A stretch of 64,000 nucleotides of DNA from Rhodospirillaceae bacterium (GCA_002722055.1 PBKD01000006.1:1-64000); one strand, 5' to 3'; counted from the stretch's first letter, positions 18,525 to 28,634 are shown. Notes: generated by a model not told the origin, from the sequence alone. Numbers and translations: made by a program.

Positions 18525-19373
18525 TTGGATGGGCTGGATTTGAGTAAAAATTTTGAATTTTATGTAAAATTTTGGGGTGTAAGAGGTAGTATTGCATGTC
18601 CGGACCAAGATGTATTTAAGTATGGAGGGAATACTTCCTGTGTTGAGATAAGGTGTGGAAATGAGATACTTATTTTTGACTCAGGCACAGGTATTAGATA
18701 TTTAGGTAATGAATTAGCTAAGGAAGATAAATCTAATTATAGAATTTTATATTCTCATACTCATTATGATCATATATGTGGGCTTCCATTTTTTTCCCCT
18801 GCCTTCAACCCAAAAAATAAAATCGAATTTCTTGCTGGACACCTTAAGCCTAGAAATAACATCAAGAATGTTTTATCAAGTATAATGAGTGATCCAGTAT
18901 GGCCTGTTGGCTTGGATATTTTTCCTTGCAGTATTGAATTTAAAGATTTCATAGCTGGAGAAACTTTATCATTCTCAGAAAATATAATTATTAATACTTG
19001 CCCCCTAAACCATGAAAATGGAGCTACAGGTTATAGAGTTAATTTTAATGGAAAGTCTATTTGCTATATTACTGATACGAATCATCTTCCAGATCAGCCA
19101 GATAAAAATATAATTAATCTAATCAAAGAAGCTGACCTTGTAATATATGATTCTATGTTTACAGAAGAAGAATTTAAAGATAGGCCTCATTGGGGTCACT
19201 CAACTTGGGAGGAAGGTGCAAAATTATGTGATTTAGCAAACGCTGATCGATTATGTATTTTTCATCATGACCCTTCGCATAATGATTTATTTATGGATAA
19301 AATTGCTATTGATGCAAATAAAAAAAGGCCTGGTACCATAGTAGCTAGAGAAGGCCTAAAAATAGTCCCATAG
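18525..19373 (+). CDS. Metallo-beta-lactamase-fold hydrolase
   Basis: A 282-residue MBL-fold protein. The metal motif HTHYDH is at 78-83, further ligands are H163, D184 (TDTNH) and the C-terminal HHDPSHND (H247/H248). The N-terminal FWGVRGSIACP and YGGNTSCVEIR are typical of the cyclic-phosphodiesterase/PhnP-like branch, so a nucleotide or phosphodiester substrate is plausible but not shown. The start is uncertain: I used TTG at 18525 because no in-frame ATG precedes the first strand; TTG at 18540 is an alternative. Likely co-transcribed with the response regulator and the methyltransferase 11 nt downstream. Confidence 0.88.
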   Translation: MDGLDLSKNFEFYVKFWGVRGSIACPDQDVFKYGGNTSCVEIRCGNEILIFDSGTGIRYLGNELAKEDKSNYRILYSHTHYDHICGLPFFSPAFNPKNKIEFLAGHLKPRNNIKNVLSSIMSDPVWPVGLDIFPCSIEFKDFIAGETLSFSENIIINTCPLNHENGATGYRVNFNGKSICYITDTNHLPDQPDKNIINLIKEADLVIYDSMFTEEEFKDRPHWGHSTWEEGAKLCDLANADRLCIFHHDPSHNDLFMDKIAIDANKKRPGTIVAREGLKIVP

Positions 19374-19384
19374 GTCATTTTAGA

Positions 19385-20206
19385 ATGATAAAAAGAAAAA
19401 TATATGAGTTACTGACCTTTACCGGTTTATCACAAAGGGGAATATTTATCCCTCATAGGTATATTTCTAGTTTTAAAAATAAGAGATATAGCAATTTAGA
19501 AAAAATATTTAAAAAATATACATATAAGATTAAGGAAAATATTAACTTACTAAGTGAGTACGAGAATAATCTCTCAATTCTTGATGAATCATTTAAAAAC
19601 CCACCGCGATGGGATCAGGATTGGTTTCCAAGATTAGATGCTGCCTCAACTTACTTAATGGTAAGGAAAAAATTGCCAAAAAAAATTGTCGAAATAGGTT
19701 CTGGTCACTCTACCAGGTTTATTACTAAAGGCATTAAAGATAATAAAAACAATTGCAATCTAATATGTATAGACCCTCAACCTAGGGCTAATATAAGTAA
19801 TTTACCATACTTAACTCATATTGTTACTAAATTACAAGATTTTGAAATTGAAAAATTTCCATTTGAAAAGATTGACATTTTATTCATTGACTCCAGTCAT
19901 ATACTTATGCCAGGGAGTGATGTTGATATAATATTTAACCACATAATTCCAGAATTGAATTCAGGATGTTTAGTCCATATACATGATATTTTTCTTCCTG
20001 AGGTTTATCCTAGCTTATGGAGGTGGAGAAATTATAATGAGCAAACGATTGTTGCAAATCTACTTACATCAAATAATTGGCATATAGAGTGGTCTAGTAA
20101 TTATATCAATACCAACCTTAAAGAAGATATTGATAAAAATTTTTTATCACAGTTACCATTGGTGAAGGGCGCAATTGAATCAAGTTTGTGGTTGCAAAAA
20201 ATATAA
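19385..20206 (+). CDS. Class I SAM-dependent methyltransferase (Methyltransf_24 type)
   Basis: A 273-residue protein with a Rossmann methyltransferase core. Motif I VEIGSGHSTR is at 102-111, CIDPQP the acidic loop, ILFIDSSHI motif II/III. It has an N-terminal helical extension of about 75 residues. This family often acts in glycan or lipid modification, but no substrate can be assigned. The gene ends one base before the convergent ABC permease. It follows the MBL hydrolase by 11 nt. Confidence 0.82.
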   Translation: MIKRKIYELLTFTGLSQRGIFIPHRYISSFKNKRYSNLEKIFKKYTYKIKENINLLSEYENNLSILDESFKNPPRWDQDWFPRLDAASTYLMVRKKLPKKIVEIGSGHSTRFITKGIKDNKNNCNLICIDPQPRANISNLPYLTHIVTKLQDFEIEKFPFEKIDILFIDSSHILMPGSDVDIIFNHIIPELNSGCLVHIHDIFLPEVYPSLWRWRNYNEQTIVANLLTSNNWHIEWSSNYINTNLKEDIDKNFLSQLPLVKGAIESSLWLQKI

Positions 20207-20207
20207 A

Positions 20208-21377
20208 TTATTTATATGGATCTGCAGCATCTCTAAGACCATCACCAAAAAAATTAAGAGCTAGAACTGTAATTATTACAGGAACAACAGGAAATATTAA
20301 CCATGGATGAAGCGCTACAGCATTAATATTTTGAGCTTCATTTAATAAAACACCCCAACTTGTAATTGGTGGCCTTAGGCCTAAGCCCAAAAAAGAAAGA
20401 GCTGTTTCTCCTAGAATCATTGCTGGAATCGAGAGAGTTGCTGAAGCTATCAAGTGGCTCATAAATGATGGTAAAAGATGTCTTCCTATTACTCTTTTGG
20501 GGCTTGCACCCATTAGAACAGCTGCAGTTGCAAAGTCCTCCTCTCTTAAAGATAGTAATTTAGATCTTACTGCGCGAGCTAATCCAGTCCAGTCAATTAA
20601 TCCTAAAATAATTGTTATTCCCAAATAAATTAAAATCGGACTCCAAGTTGCAGGCAATGCAGCTGATAATGCCATCCATAGAGGTAATTCGGGAAAAGAT
20701 CTAATTATTTCTATACTTCTTTGAACCAAGCTATCAACCCAACCCCCAAAGTAACCTGCTAACCCTCCCAAAGTTATACCTAGTATGAAACTTATTGTAA
20801 TTCCGATTAGTCCAACTGTTAATGAAATTCTAGTACCATAAATTATTCTTGATAGCATATCTCTACCAAGTCGGTCTGTTCCTAAAATATATAGATAACC
20901 CTTTTTAGAGGGACAAAATAAATGAAAATTTGAATTAAACATTCCCCAAAATTTATACGTATCTCCGTTGCATAAAAATCTAATTTTATAGATTTTATTT
21001 TTGCTTATTGTGTATTCTCTCTCCAAAGTTTCAGTATTTAAAACCTTTTTATATCCATACACAAAAGGCCCAACAAATTTTCCATCGTGAAATAAATTTA
21101 TGGACTGTGGTGGGGCAAAAATATTTCTTCTATCTCTTGAGTCTAAAGCGTAAGGTGCTAAAAATTCACTTACTAAAATAGAAAAATACATAAATAAAAG
21201 TATACATCCAGAGTAAATTGCTAATTTATGTCTCAATAATTTCCACCACATCATTTTCCATTGAGATGCCATGAAAAATTTTTCTTGAGATGCTGTCATC
21301 TTTTCAACAGATAGAGGGTCGAAAGGTTTTTTATTTACATAATGTTCTATTATCTCATTATTTTCAGTATTACTCAT
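20208..21377 (-). CDS. Family-5 ABC importer, permease 2 (DppC/YejE-like)
   Basis: A 389-residue inner-membrane permease of the peptide/nickel/oligosaccharide type. It has an N-terminal helix (about 48-70), a large periplasmic loop holding LGTDRLGRDMLSRIIYG (a hallmark of DppC/OppC), then five more helices with the EAA loop around GASPKRVIGRHLLPS that docks the ATPase. The N-terminal loop is longer than in DppC and resembles YejE. It overlaps permease 1 by 4 bp (ATGA), so translation is coupled. Last gene of the long minus-strand array. Confidence 0.92.
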   Translation of the reverse strand: MSNTENNEIIEHYVNKKPFDPLSVEKMTASQEKFFMASQWKMMWWKLLRHKLAIYSGCILLFMYFSILVSEFLAPYALDSRDRRNIFAPPQSINLFHDGKFVGPFVYGYKKVLNTETLEREYTISKNKIYKIRFLCNGDTYKFWGMFNSNFHLFCPSKKGYLYILGTDRLGRDMLSRIIYGTRISLTVGLIGITISFILGITLGGLAGYFGGWVDSLVQRSIEIIRSFPELPLWMALSAALPATWSPILIYLGITIILGLIDWTGLARAVRSKLLSLREEDFATAAVLMGASPKRVIGRHLLPSFMSHLIASATLSIPAMILGETALSFLGLGLRPPITSWGVLLNEAQNINAVALHPWLIFPVVPVIITVLALNFFGDGLRDAADPYK

Positions 21378-22399
21378 TTTGCTGCACTTTCACCTAATCT
21401 TATTCTTGGATCAAGGGCTGCTAATGCTAAATCGGAGATAAACATCCCTACTACTGTTAGAAGAGCTAGTCCCATTAGAAAGGATCCAGCTAAATACTGA
21501 TCTTGTGATTGAAGAGCTTGTAATAGCATTGGGCCGGTAGTAGGAAGAGATAAAACTACTGAAACTATTGCAGCTCCTGATACAACTTGAGGTAAAAGAT
21601 TCCCTATATCTGCTATAAATGGATTTAAAGACATTCTTAATGGATATTTTACTAAAGTTTTGAAGTCATGAAGACCTTTTGCTTTAGCAGTAGTAACATA
21701 TTGTTTTTGTAGTTCGTCTAATAAATTAGCTCTTAGCCTTCTTATCATGCCGGCAGTACCTGATGTTCCAATAACAACTACTGGCACCCATAAATGCTCT
21801 AACACAGACATAAATTTATCAAATGACCATGGTTGATCTAGAAATTTTTCATCCATTAATCCGCCAATTTCAGTTCCAAACCAAACATTAGCAAAATATA
21901 GTAAAACTAAAGCTAAAAGAAAGTTAGGGGTAGCTAGCCCTAAGAAGCCAATTAGTGTGAGAGAATGATCCCCTATGCTATATTGATGAGTGGCTGAGTA
22001 AACGCCAATAGGAAAAGAAATTACCCATGTAAAAATTATTGTAGCAAAGGAAACAATTATCGATAACCATATTTTATCACCTATAACATCACTGACAGGC
22101 ATATCAAACTCAAAAGATTGACCAAAGTCTCCCTGAAGAAGACCAGAAAACCCTTCATTCCCAGGCAGAACACCTAACCAAATCCCATACTGTTGCATAA
22201 AGGGTTTATCAAGACCGTACTGTTCTCTTAAAAAAGCAATACGTTCCGCAGCAGCAGAGTCACCCTGAGATTGAAGTTCTAAAAGTTGATTTGATAAATA
22301 ATCTCCAGGGGGGAGTTGTATTATTAAAAATATAAGAAAGCTAATTACCAGTAGGGTTGGTATCATAACAAAAATTCTTTGAATTAGATAATTGAACAT
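21374..22399 (-). CDS. Family-5 ABC importer, permease 1 (DppB/YejB-like)
   Basis: A 341-residue inner-membrane permease. It begins with MFNYLIQRIFVMIPTLLVIS, the usual DppB start, followed by a periplasmic segment with REQYGLDKPFMQQYGIWL and GDFGQSF, five more helices, and an EAA loop (TTAKAKGLHDFKTLVKYPLR). Pairs with the next gene to form the channel. It lies 18 nt after the solute-binding protein gene. Confidence 0.93.
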   Translation of the reverse strand: MFNYLIQRIFVMIPTLLVISFLIFLIIQLPPGDYLSNQLLELQSQGDSAAAERIAFLREQYGLDKPFMQQYGIWLGVLPGNEGFSGLLQGDFGQSFEFDMPVSDVIGDKIWLSIIVSFATIIFTWVISFPIGVYSATHQYSIGDHSLTLIGFLGLATPNFLLALVLLYFANVWFGTEIGGLMDEKFLDQPWSFDKFMSVLEHLWVPVVVIGTSGTAGMIRRLRANLLDELQKQYVTTAKAKGLHDFKTLVKYPLRMSLNPFIADIGNLLPQVVSGAAIVSVVLSLPTTGPMLLQALQSQDQYLAGSFLMGLALLTVVGMFISDLALAALDPRIRLGESAAK

Positions 22400-22417
22400 T
22401 AATTTTTAAACCCTTAA

Positions 22418-24352
22418 TTATTCTAACCAAAATGTATCTGGCATATAGATACCAAAATGAGCGCCTGGGTCCCAATTATATATCCCATCTTTAGGAACAT
22501 TTTTTAGATTTTTTTTTACTACAATGGGTTGTTTTACGCCAGAAACAATTCCAATAGTGTAGACTTGTTCTGCGTGGATATCGAGCATATCTTGCCAAAT
22601 TCTCTTTCTTAATTTTTGATCAGATGTATTTTGCCATTTAACCAATAATTCATTAAGTAATTGAACTTCTTTTAGTTCCACTTTTTCTCCAGACAACCCT
22701 CTTGTTTCAATATATTGACCCCACTTTGGCCATTGAAACTGTTGTTGAGAGGTTACAGCTAATTCTCTTGGTTCAAAATTTCTAGTTGGAATTCCATTTT
22801 CTAGACCCGACCAGACAGCCATCATTGTTTCACCAGAAAAAATCCTATTTCTTAAAACGTCTCTTTGTGATGGTTTAGAAAATAATTTTATACCAATTTC
22901 TTCCCAGCTTTCTTTTATTAATTCTAAAACATCTGTTTCTTCTTCACTTTCGCCAGAAGTTTCAACAATTATTTCCAGTCTTTTTCCATTTTCCATTATT
23001 CTGAAGCCATCACTATCTTTATTAATTGTTCCAATTTCATCAAGTAGATCATTTGCTTTATCCGTATCATATTGTGTCCAAGAAGTTTTATATTTTTCTT
23101 TGTAAAGCTCACTTTCTTGCAAAACAGTATTATTACTCTCCGAAGCCAGGCCAAAATATAATGCTTCGTTCACTAGTTCTCTATCTATGCTTAATGAGAG
23201 AGCTCTTCTAAATCTCACATCCCTAAATAATTTTTTTAGAATCTCATTATTAACGTTTAGATTTGGGAAAAGAGCTATATGAGATCCTTTAGCTCCCTTC
23301 CAAAGATATGTTTTATACTTTGAGTCGTCTCCAAGTTTAATCTCATTCTTTTTCAAGAAAGGAAAACTTTTTAGACTTATATTTCTCGCTTGTAAATCAG
23401 ACTCACCCGCACCTGCCTTTGCCGCTATAAGTGAGGCAGAAACTTGTGAAAACTTTACTTGATTTAAATAAGGTAATTGTCTTCCATTTTGATCTACCCT
23501 GTGAAAGTATGGGTTTTTTTTAAATATATATCTTGTTGCAGGGGGTCTAGTTGAGTTGAACCATGGTTGAAGAGTAGGAAGGTCTGGGTTATCAAATTTG
23601 TATAAGTTATCCTTCTTGTTATGTATAGCTGCCCAATTTCTTTTACTCTTATTATTTTTTTTTATTTTTTCTTCAGAAGTATATTTAATATGAAATTGTT
23701 TTAGATAATGGGCTGGCCGGTATATGAATAGTGGAGAGGCGCTAGCTAACCGATTTAAAAAAGATACTTTGGGGTTTTTCCATTCATATTGAACTGTATA
23801 CTTATCAATGATTCTGAAAATTGGAGGTTCATTATTCTGTATCATATCATTTGGTGGGCCCGAAGGAGATAGTTTTTTATTATTTGCTACATCCTGCCAC
23901 CAATATCTGAAATCTTCTGAGGTAAAATCTGCGCCATCTGACCATTTATGACCTTTTCTTAAATATAAAGTAAATTTTTTATTATCTTCAATTTCAAATT
24001 TCTCAAGTATATCAGGAATTAGTTCTCTATTTATATTATACCCGACTAATCTAGAGTATCCGTATACAACCATAAGACGAATATCTTTAGCACGTCCAAT
24101 AAACATTCTGATCTCTCCTCCATTTTTCCCAGGTTCTTTGACATTAATTACTCTAGGTTTTCTTGGAAGGCGATCTTGAATAGAAGGTAAAGTATTATTC
24201 TCAACTCTCTGAATAAAGTATTCAGATTCTATATATTTTTCAGCTTGAAGTTTCATTGGTATTAGAATAATTAGAGCCACAATCATTGAATATTTAATGA
24301 AGACTCGAGATTTTAACAAATTTGAATTTTTACTTTCTTCACAGTTAAACAT
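22418..24352 (-). CDS. Family-5 extracellular solute-binding protein
   Basis: A 644-residue periplasmic binding protein. A signal peptide (SMIVALIILIPMKLQA, cleaved after LQA) is followed by the SBP_bac_5 fold; LRKGHKWSDGADFTSEDFRYWW is the family signature, and VRFRRALSLSIDRELVN is the second. At over 600 residues it is of the large YejA-like kind that binds peptides, microcin-like or oligosaccharide ligands; the ligand is unknown. I chose the ATG at 24352, which overlaps the ATPase stop by 8 bp; an ATG at 24385 would add 11 residues. Part of the ATPase-SBP-permease-permease operon. Confidence 0.9.
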   Translation of the reverse strand: MFNCEESKNSNLLKSRVFIKYSMIVALIILIPMKLQAEKYIESEYFIQRVENNTLPSIQDRLPRKPRVINVKEPGKNGGEIRMFIGRAKDIRLMVVYGYSRLVGYNINRELIPDILEKFEIEDNKKFTLYLRKGHKWSDGADFTSEDFRYWWQDVANNKKLSPSGPPNDMIQNNEPPIFRIIDKYTVQYEWKNPKVSFLNRLASASPLFIYRPAHYLKQFHIKYTSEEKIKKNNKSKRNWAAIHNKKDNLYKFDNPDLPTLQPWFNSTRPPATRYIFKKNPYFHRVDQNGRQLPYLNQVKFSQVSASLIAAKAGAGESDLQARNISLKSFPFLKKNEIKLGDDSKYKTYLWKGAKGSHIALFPNLNVNNEILKKLFRDVRFRRALSLSIDRELVNEALYFGLASESNNTVLQESELYKEKYKTSWTQYDTDKANDLLDEIGTINKDSDGFRIMENGKRLEIIVETSGESEEETDVLELIKESWEEIGIKLFSKPSQRDVLRNRIFSGETMMAVWSGLENGIPTRNFEPRELAVTSQQQFQWPKWGQYIETRGLSGEKVELKEVQLLNELLVKWQNTSDQKLRKRIWQDMLDIHAEQVYTIGIVSGVKQPIVVKKNLKNVPKDGIYNWDPGAHFGIYMPDTFWLE

Positions 24353-26198
24353 TTGATAATACCCAGTGATTATTTCCGATTTCATTCATTTTAGGTGAAA
24401 ATTTTTCATTTATTATATATTTTTCTGGCCACTTAGATGGGTCTGAAGCTTTTCCATCCATAAGATTTTGAAAATTTAATTTTTTATTTGGATTGGGATC
24501 AGGTACCGCTGCTAAGAGTGCTTTTGTATATGGGTGTTGAGCATTATTGAAAAAATCATATTTTGGCGCTTTTTCTACAATCTTGCCAGCGCACATGACG
24601 ATTATATAATCAGAAATATAATCAATTACAGCTAAATTATGAGAAATAAATAGATAAGTTAATCCTAAGTCTTTTTTTAAATCTTTAAGTAAATTAAGGA
24701 CTTGGGCTTGAATAGAAACATCTAAAGCTGATACAGGCTCGTCACAAATTAGAAACTCTGGTTCTAAAGCTAGTGCTCTAGCAATACCAATTCTTTGTCT
24801 TTGTCCTCCAGAAAAGCTATGTGGATACCTTCTTAATGAAGTTATTGGAAGTCCTACAATATCAATTAGTGATTTTACTTTATTGAATCTATCTTCTTCT
24901 GATCCTAAATTATGTATAATCAATGGCTCATTGATAATATCAAAAACTGTCATTCTTGGATTCAAAGAGCTAAATGGATCTTGGAAAATATATTGAGAAT
25001 TTTTTCTAAAATATAAGATTTCTGATCTTTTTTTTATACTTAATACATCTATCGTATTTTTACTCGTATTTAAGATTATTTGTCCTTTGTCTGGTTTAAG
25101 TGCCCCCATTATAATCTTACTTGTTGTAGTTTTTCCACAACCTGACTCACCCACTAAACCAACACACTCTCCTCTAGGCACATCAAAACTAACATTATCA
25201 ATCGCTTTAATCGTGTTATGCGAAGAATTACTCAAAAATGATTTTTTTCTTGTTATAAATGTTTTGCTCAAGTTTTTAACTTTAAGCACAACTTTATTAT
25301 CTGTTTTTATATTAATTTCCGATCCCAGTGTGGAAATTTTAGAATTGATTTCCCTAATTGGTATTAACCTCTCATTTGAGGACATACCAAATCTAGGGAC
25401 TGCCTTCAATAAAGATTTTAGATAGGGGTGTTGAGCGTTATGAAAAATATCTTTAAGACTTCCGTATTCCATAATTTCTCCATGGTACATAACAATTATT
25501 TCGTCAGCCATGTTTGCTACTACACCTAGATCGTGAGTTATCATAAGTATAGCCATCTTCATTTTGGATTGAAGGTCTTTCATGAGTTTTAAAATCTGGG
25601 CCTGAACGGTTACATCTAGAGCTGTGGTAGGTTCGTCTGCGATTAAAAGGGCTGGTCTACAAATCATAGCCATAGCAATCATAGCCCTTTGTCTTAGACC
25701 GCCAGATAATTCAAAAGGATAAATATCAATTGATTTTGAGGGGCTTGGAAAACCTACTAAATTTAGTATTTCAGCAGTGGCCTCTCTTGCCTCATTATTT
25801 CCTACTTTGTTGTGTAAAAGAAAGCCTTCAGCAATTTGATTTCCAATTGTATGCAAAGGAGATAATGAAGTCATTGGTTCCTGAAAAATTATTGATATTC
25901 CAGAACCTCTAAGCTTTCTCATTTCAAGACTGTTATTTTTTATAGATGTGATTATTGTTTTTTTAAATGAATGTTTAGGATCATAAAATGTTATTTGTCC
26001 TTTTGATACTGTGCCAGTTTTTGGTAAAATTCCCATAATAGATTGAGAAATTACTGATTTTCCAGATCCAGACTCACCCACTATAGCAACAGTTTTGCCC
26101 ATTTGAATCGAAAACGAAACTCCTTTTACTGCTTTGATTAAACCCTCAGGAGCATTAAATTCAACATGAAGGTTGTTTACTGAAAGAATATTATCCAT
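24345..26198 (-). CDS. Double ABC ATPase of the family-5 importer (YejF-like)
   Basis: A 617-residue protein with two complete ATP-binding cassettes in one chain, as in YejF or GsiA. First cassette: Walker A GESGSGKS at 41-48, signature SGGLRQR, Walker B LLIADEPT. Second: Walker A GESGCGKTT around 348-356, signature SGGQRQR, Walker B FLICDEPVSALD. Each is followed by the oligopeptide-transporter C-terminal motif (HPYLKSLLKAVP, HPYTKALLAAVPDP). It powers the two permeases encoded downstream. It begins 17 nt after the PH-like membrane protein gene, so the importer seems to share a transcript with the glycan genes. Confidence 0.95.
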   Translation of the reverse strand: MDNILSVNNLHVEFNAPEGLIKAVKGVSFSIQMGKTVAIVGESGSGKSVISQSIMGILPKTGTVSKGQITFYDPKHSFKKTIITSIKNNSLEMRKLRGSGISIIFQEPMTSLSPLHTIGNQIAEGFLLHNKVGNNEAREATAEILNLVGFPSPSKSIDIYPFELSGGLRQRAMIAMAMICRPALLIADEPTTALDVTVQAQILKLMKDLQSKMKMAILMITHDLGVVANMADEIIVMYHGEIMEYGSLKDIFHNAQHPYLKSLLKAVPRFGMSSNERLIPIREINSKISTLGSEINIKTDNKVVLKVKNLSKTFITRKKSFLSNSSHNTIKAIDNVSFDVPRGECVGLVGESGCGKTTTSKIIMGALKPDKGQIILNTSKNTIDVLSIKKRSEILYFRKNSQYIFQDPFSSLNPRMTVFDIINEPLIIHNLGSEEDRFNKVKSLIDIVGLPITSLRRYPHSFSGGQRQRIGIARALALEPEFLICDEPVSALDVSIQAQVLNLLKDLKKDLGLTYLFISHNLAVIDYISDYIIVMCAGKIVEKAPKYDFFNNAQHPYTKALLAAVPDPNPNKKLNFQNLMDGKASDPSKWPEKYIINEKFSPKMNEIGNNHWVLSNV

Positions 26199-26215
26199 GA
26201 CTAGCTCTTTGATTT

Positions 26216-26746
26216 TTATTTATCCTTATTATACAAATTAATACCCATAGCTTTAAAGTTTTTTTCTGTATAATAATTAAATAAATAATTATATGAGTAA
26301 GTTTTTGAGGCTATTTCCTCCAGTATTTTGTCAAAACCAGGTATTGAGGAGTGAATTGCTATCTTTTTCTTATTATTAAATAACAATAAAACCATCCAAC
26401 CCTTTTCTTTATCCCTTCTGGTAGAATAATAGTGTAATTTTACTTCAGAAATATCTTTCCATTTTATAATATTTTTATTTATTAGGTTAGTTCTAATAAC
26501 CTCTTTATCAGTGAAGGTAATTTTTGAAAGACTCTTTATAATGAGAAAAGCAAAATATATTGAAAATAATAAAATAAATAAAATAGAAAGAATAAGTATG
26601 GTTTTTGTTATATTCATGATCAGTGAAACATATATTAAGATTGATAACCATAAGACAGTTTGAAATATATTCCATAAATTTGATTGAAGTTTATACTTAA
26701 ATTCTTTTTCTATTTTTATTGTATTATCTTTTTTATTGAGTGCCAT
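26216..26746 (-). CDS. Two-helix membrane protein with bacterial PH-like domain
   Basis: A 176-residue protein that I do not recognise at family level. Two hydrophobic helices lie at about 28-44 and 48-71. They are followed by a beta-rich segment ITFTDKEVIRTNLINKNIIKWKDISEVKLHYY then WMVLLLFNNKKKIAIHSSIPGFDKILEEI, the pattern of a bPH (DUF304-type) domain: strands, a KWKDI turn and a C-terminal helix. It overlaps the deacetylase gene by 31 bp. Its place between glycan and importer genes suggests an envelope role; no function can be given. Confidence 0.7.
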   Translation of the reverse strand: MALNKKDNTIKIEKEFKYKLQSNLWNIFQTVLWLSILIYVSLIMNITKTILILSILFILLFSIYFAFLIIKSLSKITFTDKEVIRTNLINKNIIKWKDISEVKLHYYSTRRDKEKGWMVLLLFNNKKKIAIHSSIPGFDKILEEIASKTYSYNYLFNYYTEKNFKAMGINLYNKDK

Positions 26747-27480
26747 TGAGATCCAGACTTTATTGTAATTCTTATTAACTTATCTAAAAATAAAAACGAA
26801 TCCTCATTCATTACATTATGATGTGTTAGTATACCAATAGGCTCTCTGATCCTGCTATTATTCTCTCTTCTAACTTTAAGTTCAAATATTAATTGATCAA
26901 CTAAATCTTTTTCTCCAGCAAATACTTTATTTTTCTTCCAATCAATTATATCAATATTAGTATTGATTATTTTTGAATACTCTATATTAGTTGAGTGTCC
27001 ACATAAGTTTTTATTGAAAGAAGATACTGCTGTTATCCCTATACATTTAATATGAGGTAAAAGCAGGTGACTCATTCGGTTCCAGGGCGGCACAAAAATT
27101 GGTTGGTATGCTGTCTCAAAATATTCGGAAACTAATTTGGCTCCGTGATGTATATCTTCAAGCATATGTTCTATATTTCTGCTTTCCCCAAATTCAGATT
27201 TTTTCTGTCCATTTGGCTCATAGTTTTTATGTTTAAATCCATGCTGTAAAATCGAAATTAAATCTATAGAATTTAAAATTTTTACTAAGCTTTTTTCTAT
27301 TAAAAATGGAATAACTGCTAGTGAAATAGGAATATTAAATTCTTTTGTGAAACTAATTAGTCTTGTTAATTTTTGCGTTTCTTTGTATGCATCATCATCT
27401 CTTATCCAAAATATTGGATAGATAGATTGGTCGCTCCATTTGGATAATTCTTTTTCTAATTTGCACCAAACTTCATTCAT
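26716..27480 (-). CDS. Polysaccharide deacetylase-like protein
   Basis: A 254-residue NodB-fold (carbohydrate esterase 4-like) protein. WIRDDDAY at 25-32 carries the metal/catalytic aspartates, H80 and H84 in QHGFKH fit the His-x3-His metal site, and FVPPWNR matches the RxPW-like motif 3. The C-terminal LTHHN is the motif 5 region. No signal peptide is present, so it probably acts in the cytoplasm on a sugar precursor or lipid-linked glycan, unlike secreted chitin or peptidoglycan deacetylases. It overlaps the glycosyltransferase by 4 bp (ATGA). Confidence 0.82.
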   Translation of the reverse strand: MNEVWCKLEKELSKWSDQSIYPIFWIRDDDAYKETQKLTRLISFTKEFNIPISLAVIPFLIEKSLVKILNSIDLISILQHGFKHKNYEPNGQKKSEFGESRNIEHMLEDIHHGAKLVSEYFETAYQPIFVPPWNRMSHLLLPHIKCIGITAVSSFNKNLCGHSTNIEYSKIINTNIDIIDWKKNKVFAGEKDLVDQLIFELKVRRENNSRIREPIGILTHHNVMNEDSFLFLDKLIRITIKSGSQWHSIKKIIQ

Positions 27481-28634
27481 TTTATAATATCAGCTATAAA
27501 TTTGTATGTATTTTCTGAACCATTAAATTCTGGTATGCTAAGTTTTAATGGATCTATTTTTATCAACTGTGGTATGTAATTTTTAAGCTTAGATGGGCTT
27601 AGTTCATTTTCTTGTATGATTTTAATATAATTTAAATAGCTATAGTGTCCGGCTCGAATAATTTGATCGCTCTTAATATCCTCCGAAAATGGAATAATGA
27701 TTGATTTTACCCTACCAGATATAATCTCCATAAGAGTATTATAACCTCCCTGGTTAATTGAAATTAAGCAATTTTGAAGGTGTCTATGAAAATTTTTACT
27801 AAATTTTTCAAATACTATATTTCCACCTAATTCTTTTGCTAGTTTGTAGTATTCTTTTTTATTAAAATTACTTTCGTTTATTCCAATTATAATCCTCCAT
27901 TTAAAGTCCATGTTGGGAAAAAGTGATGAAGCTTTAATTGAATTTATAATTATTTTTTTACCAACTGCACCTCCTCCTGCAGAAACTAAAATTTCCTTAT
28001 TATTTTTAAAACCTACATTTATTTTTTTTTGTTTTTCACATACATAACCAGTATAAAATATTTTTTTTATATTTGATTTTTCTAATTTTAGTTTTTGCCC
28101 GATTGAATATACGCTTTCTTCTCCATGAACAAGTATATAGTTATAGTATTTAGAGAGTATAAAATTCAGCTGATCTATCTTTTCTTTTTTTAAGTCACTA
28201 ATTATTATATCTCTTATAGAAGAAATAATAACAGTTTTACCTTTTGTGGCTTGCTTTAAAAGGGGTAAAATTTCGAACTTCATTTGATTTCGACCAAATG
28301 GAAACATTTCGGTGATTAGTATTTCAGGTCTAATTTTATTAAATATTTTTAAGAGTAATTCTTGCCTTTTCTTTTTCAATGCAGCATCAATTTTATTCCC
28401 TTTTTCATCTAATAAGTTTTTAAAATCAGCATTTTCTGATTTTATTGGAGGAAGTTGGACAAATGTCGCGTTGCCAAAATCTATACTAGATATTTTACTT
28501 CCACCCGAAATAACTGTTATATCTAGACCTTTTTTCGATATTAAATTTACAATTATGGAAACCCTTTTTAAATGGCCTATTCCAAGAAGGTGCTGAACAT
28601 AAAATATTATTTTTTTATTCATACTATTTATCAA
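27477..28634 (-). CDS. Glycosyltransferase, GT28/MurG-like (paralogue A)
   Basis: A 385-residue GT-B protein. The N-terminus (FYVQHLLGIGHLKR) contains the GxGHxxR nucleotide-sugar glycosyltransferase start; VSAGGGAVGKK begins the C-terminal Rossmann domain, and SINQGGYNTLMEIISG is the GT28 donor-binding region. It is a diverged paralogue of the gene at 31585-32832. ATG at 28634 or a second ATG four codons later (MNKK) could be the start. Coupled by 4-bp overlaps to both neighbours. Donor and acceptor are unknown. Confidence 0.83.
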   Translation of the reverse strand: MINSMNKKIIFYVQHLLGIGHLKRVSIIVNLISKKGLDITVISGGSKISSIDFGNATFVQLPPIKSENADFKNLLDEKGNKIDAALKKKRQELLLKIFNKIRPEILITEMFPFGRNQMKFEILPLLKQATKGKTVIISSIRDIIISDLKKEKIDQLNFILSKYYNYILVHGEESVYSIGQKLKLEKSNIKKIFYTGYVCEKQKKINVGFKNNKEILVSAGGGAVGKKIIINSIKASSLFPNMDFKWRIIIGINESNFNKKEYYKLAKELGGNIVFEKFSKNFHRHLQNCLISINQGGYNTLMEIISGRVKSIIIPFSEDIKSDQIIRAGHYSYLNYIKIIQENELSPSKLKNYIPQLIKIDPLKLSIPEFNGSENTYKFIADIIK

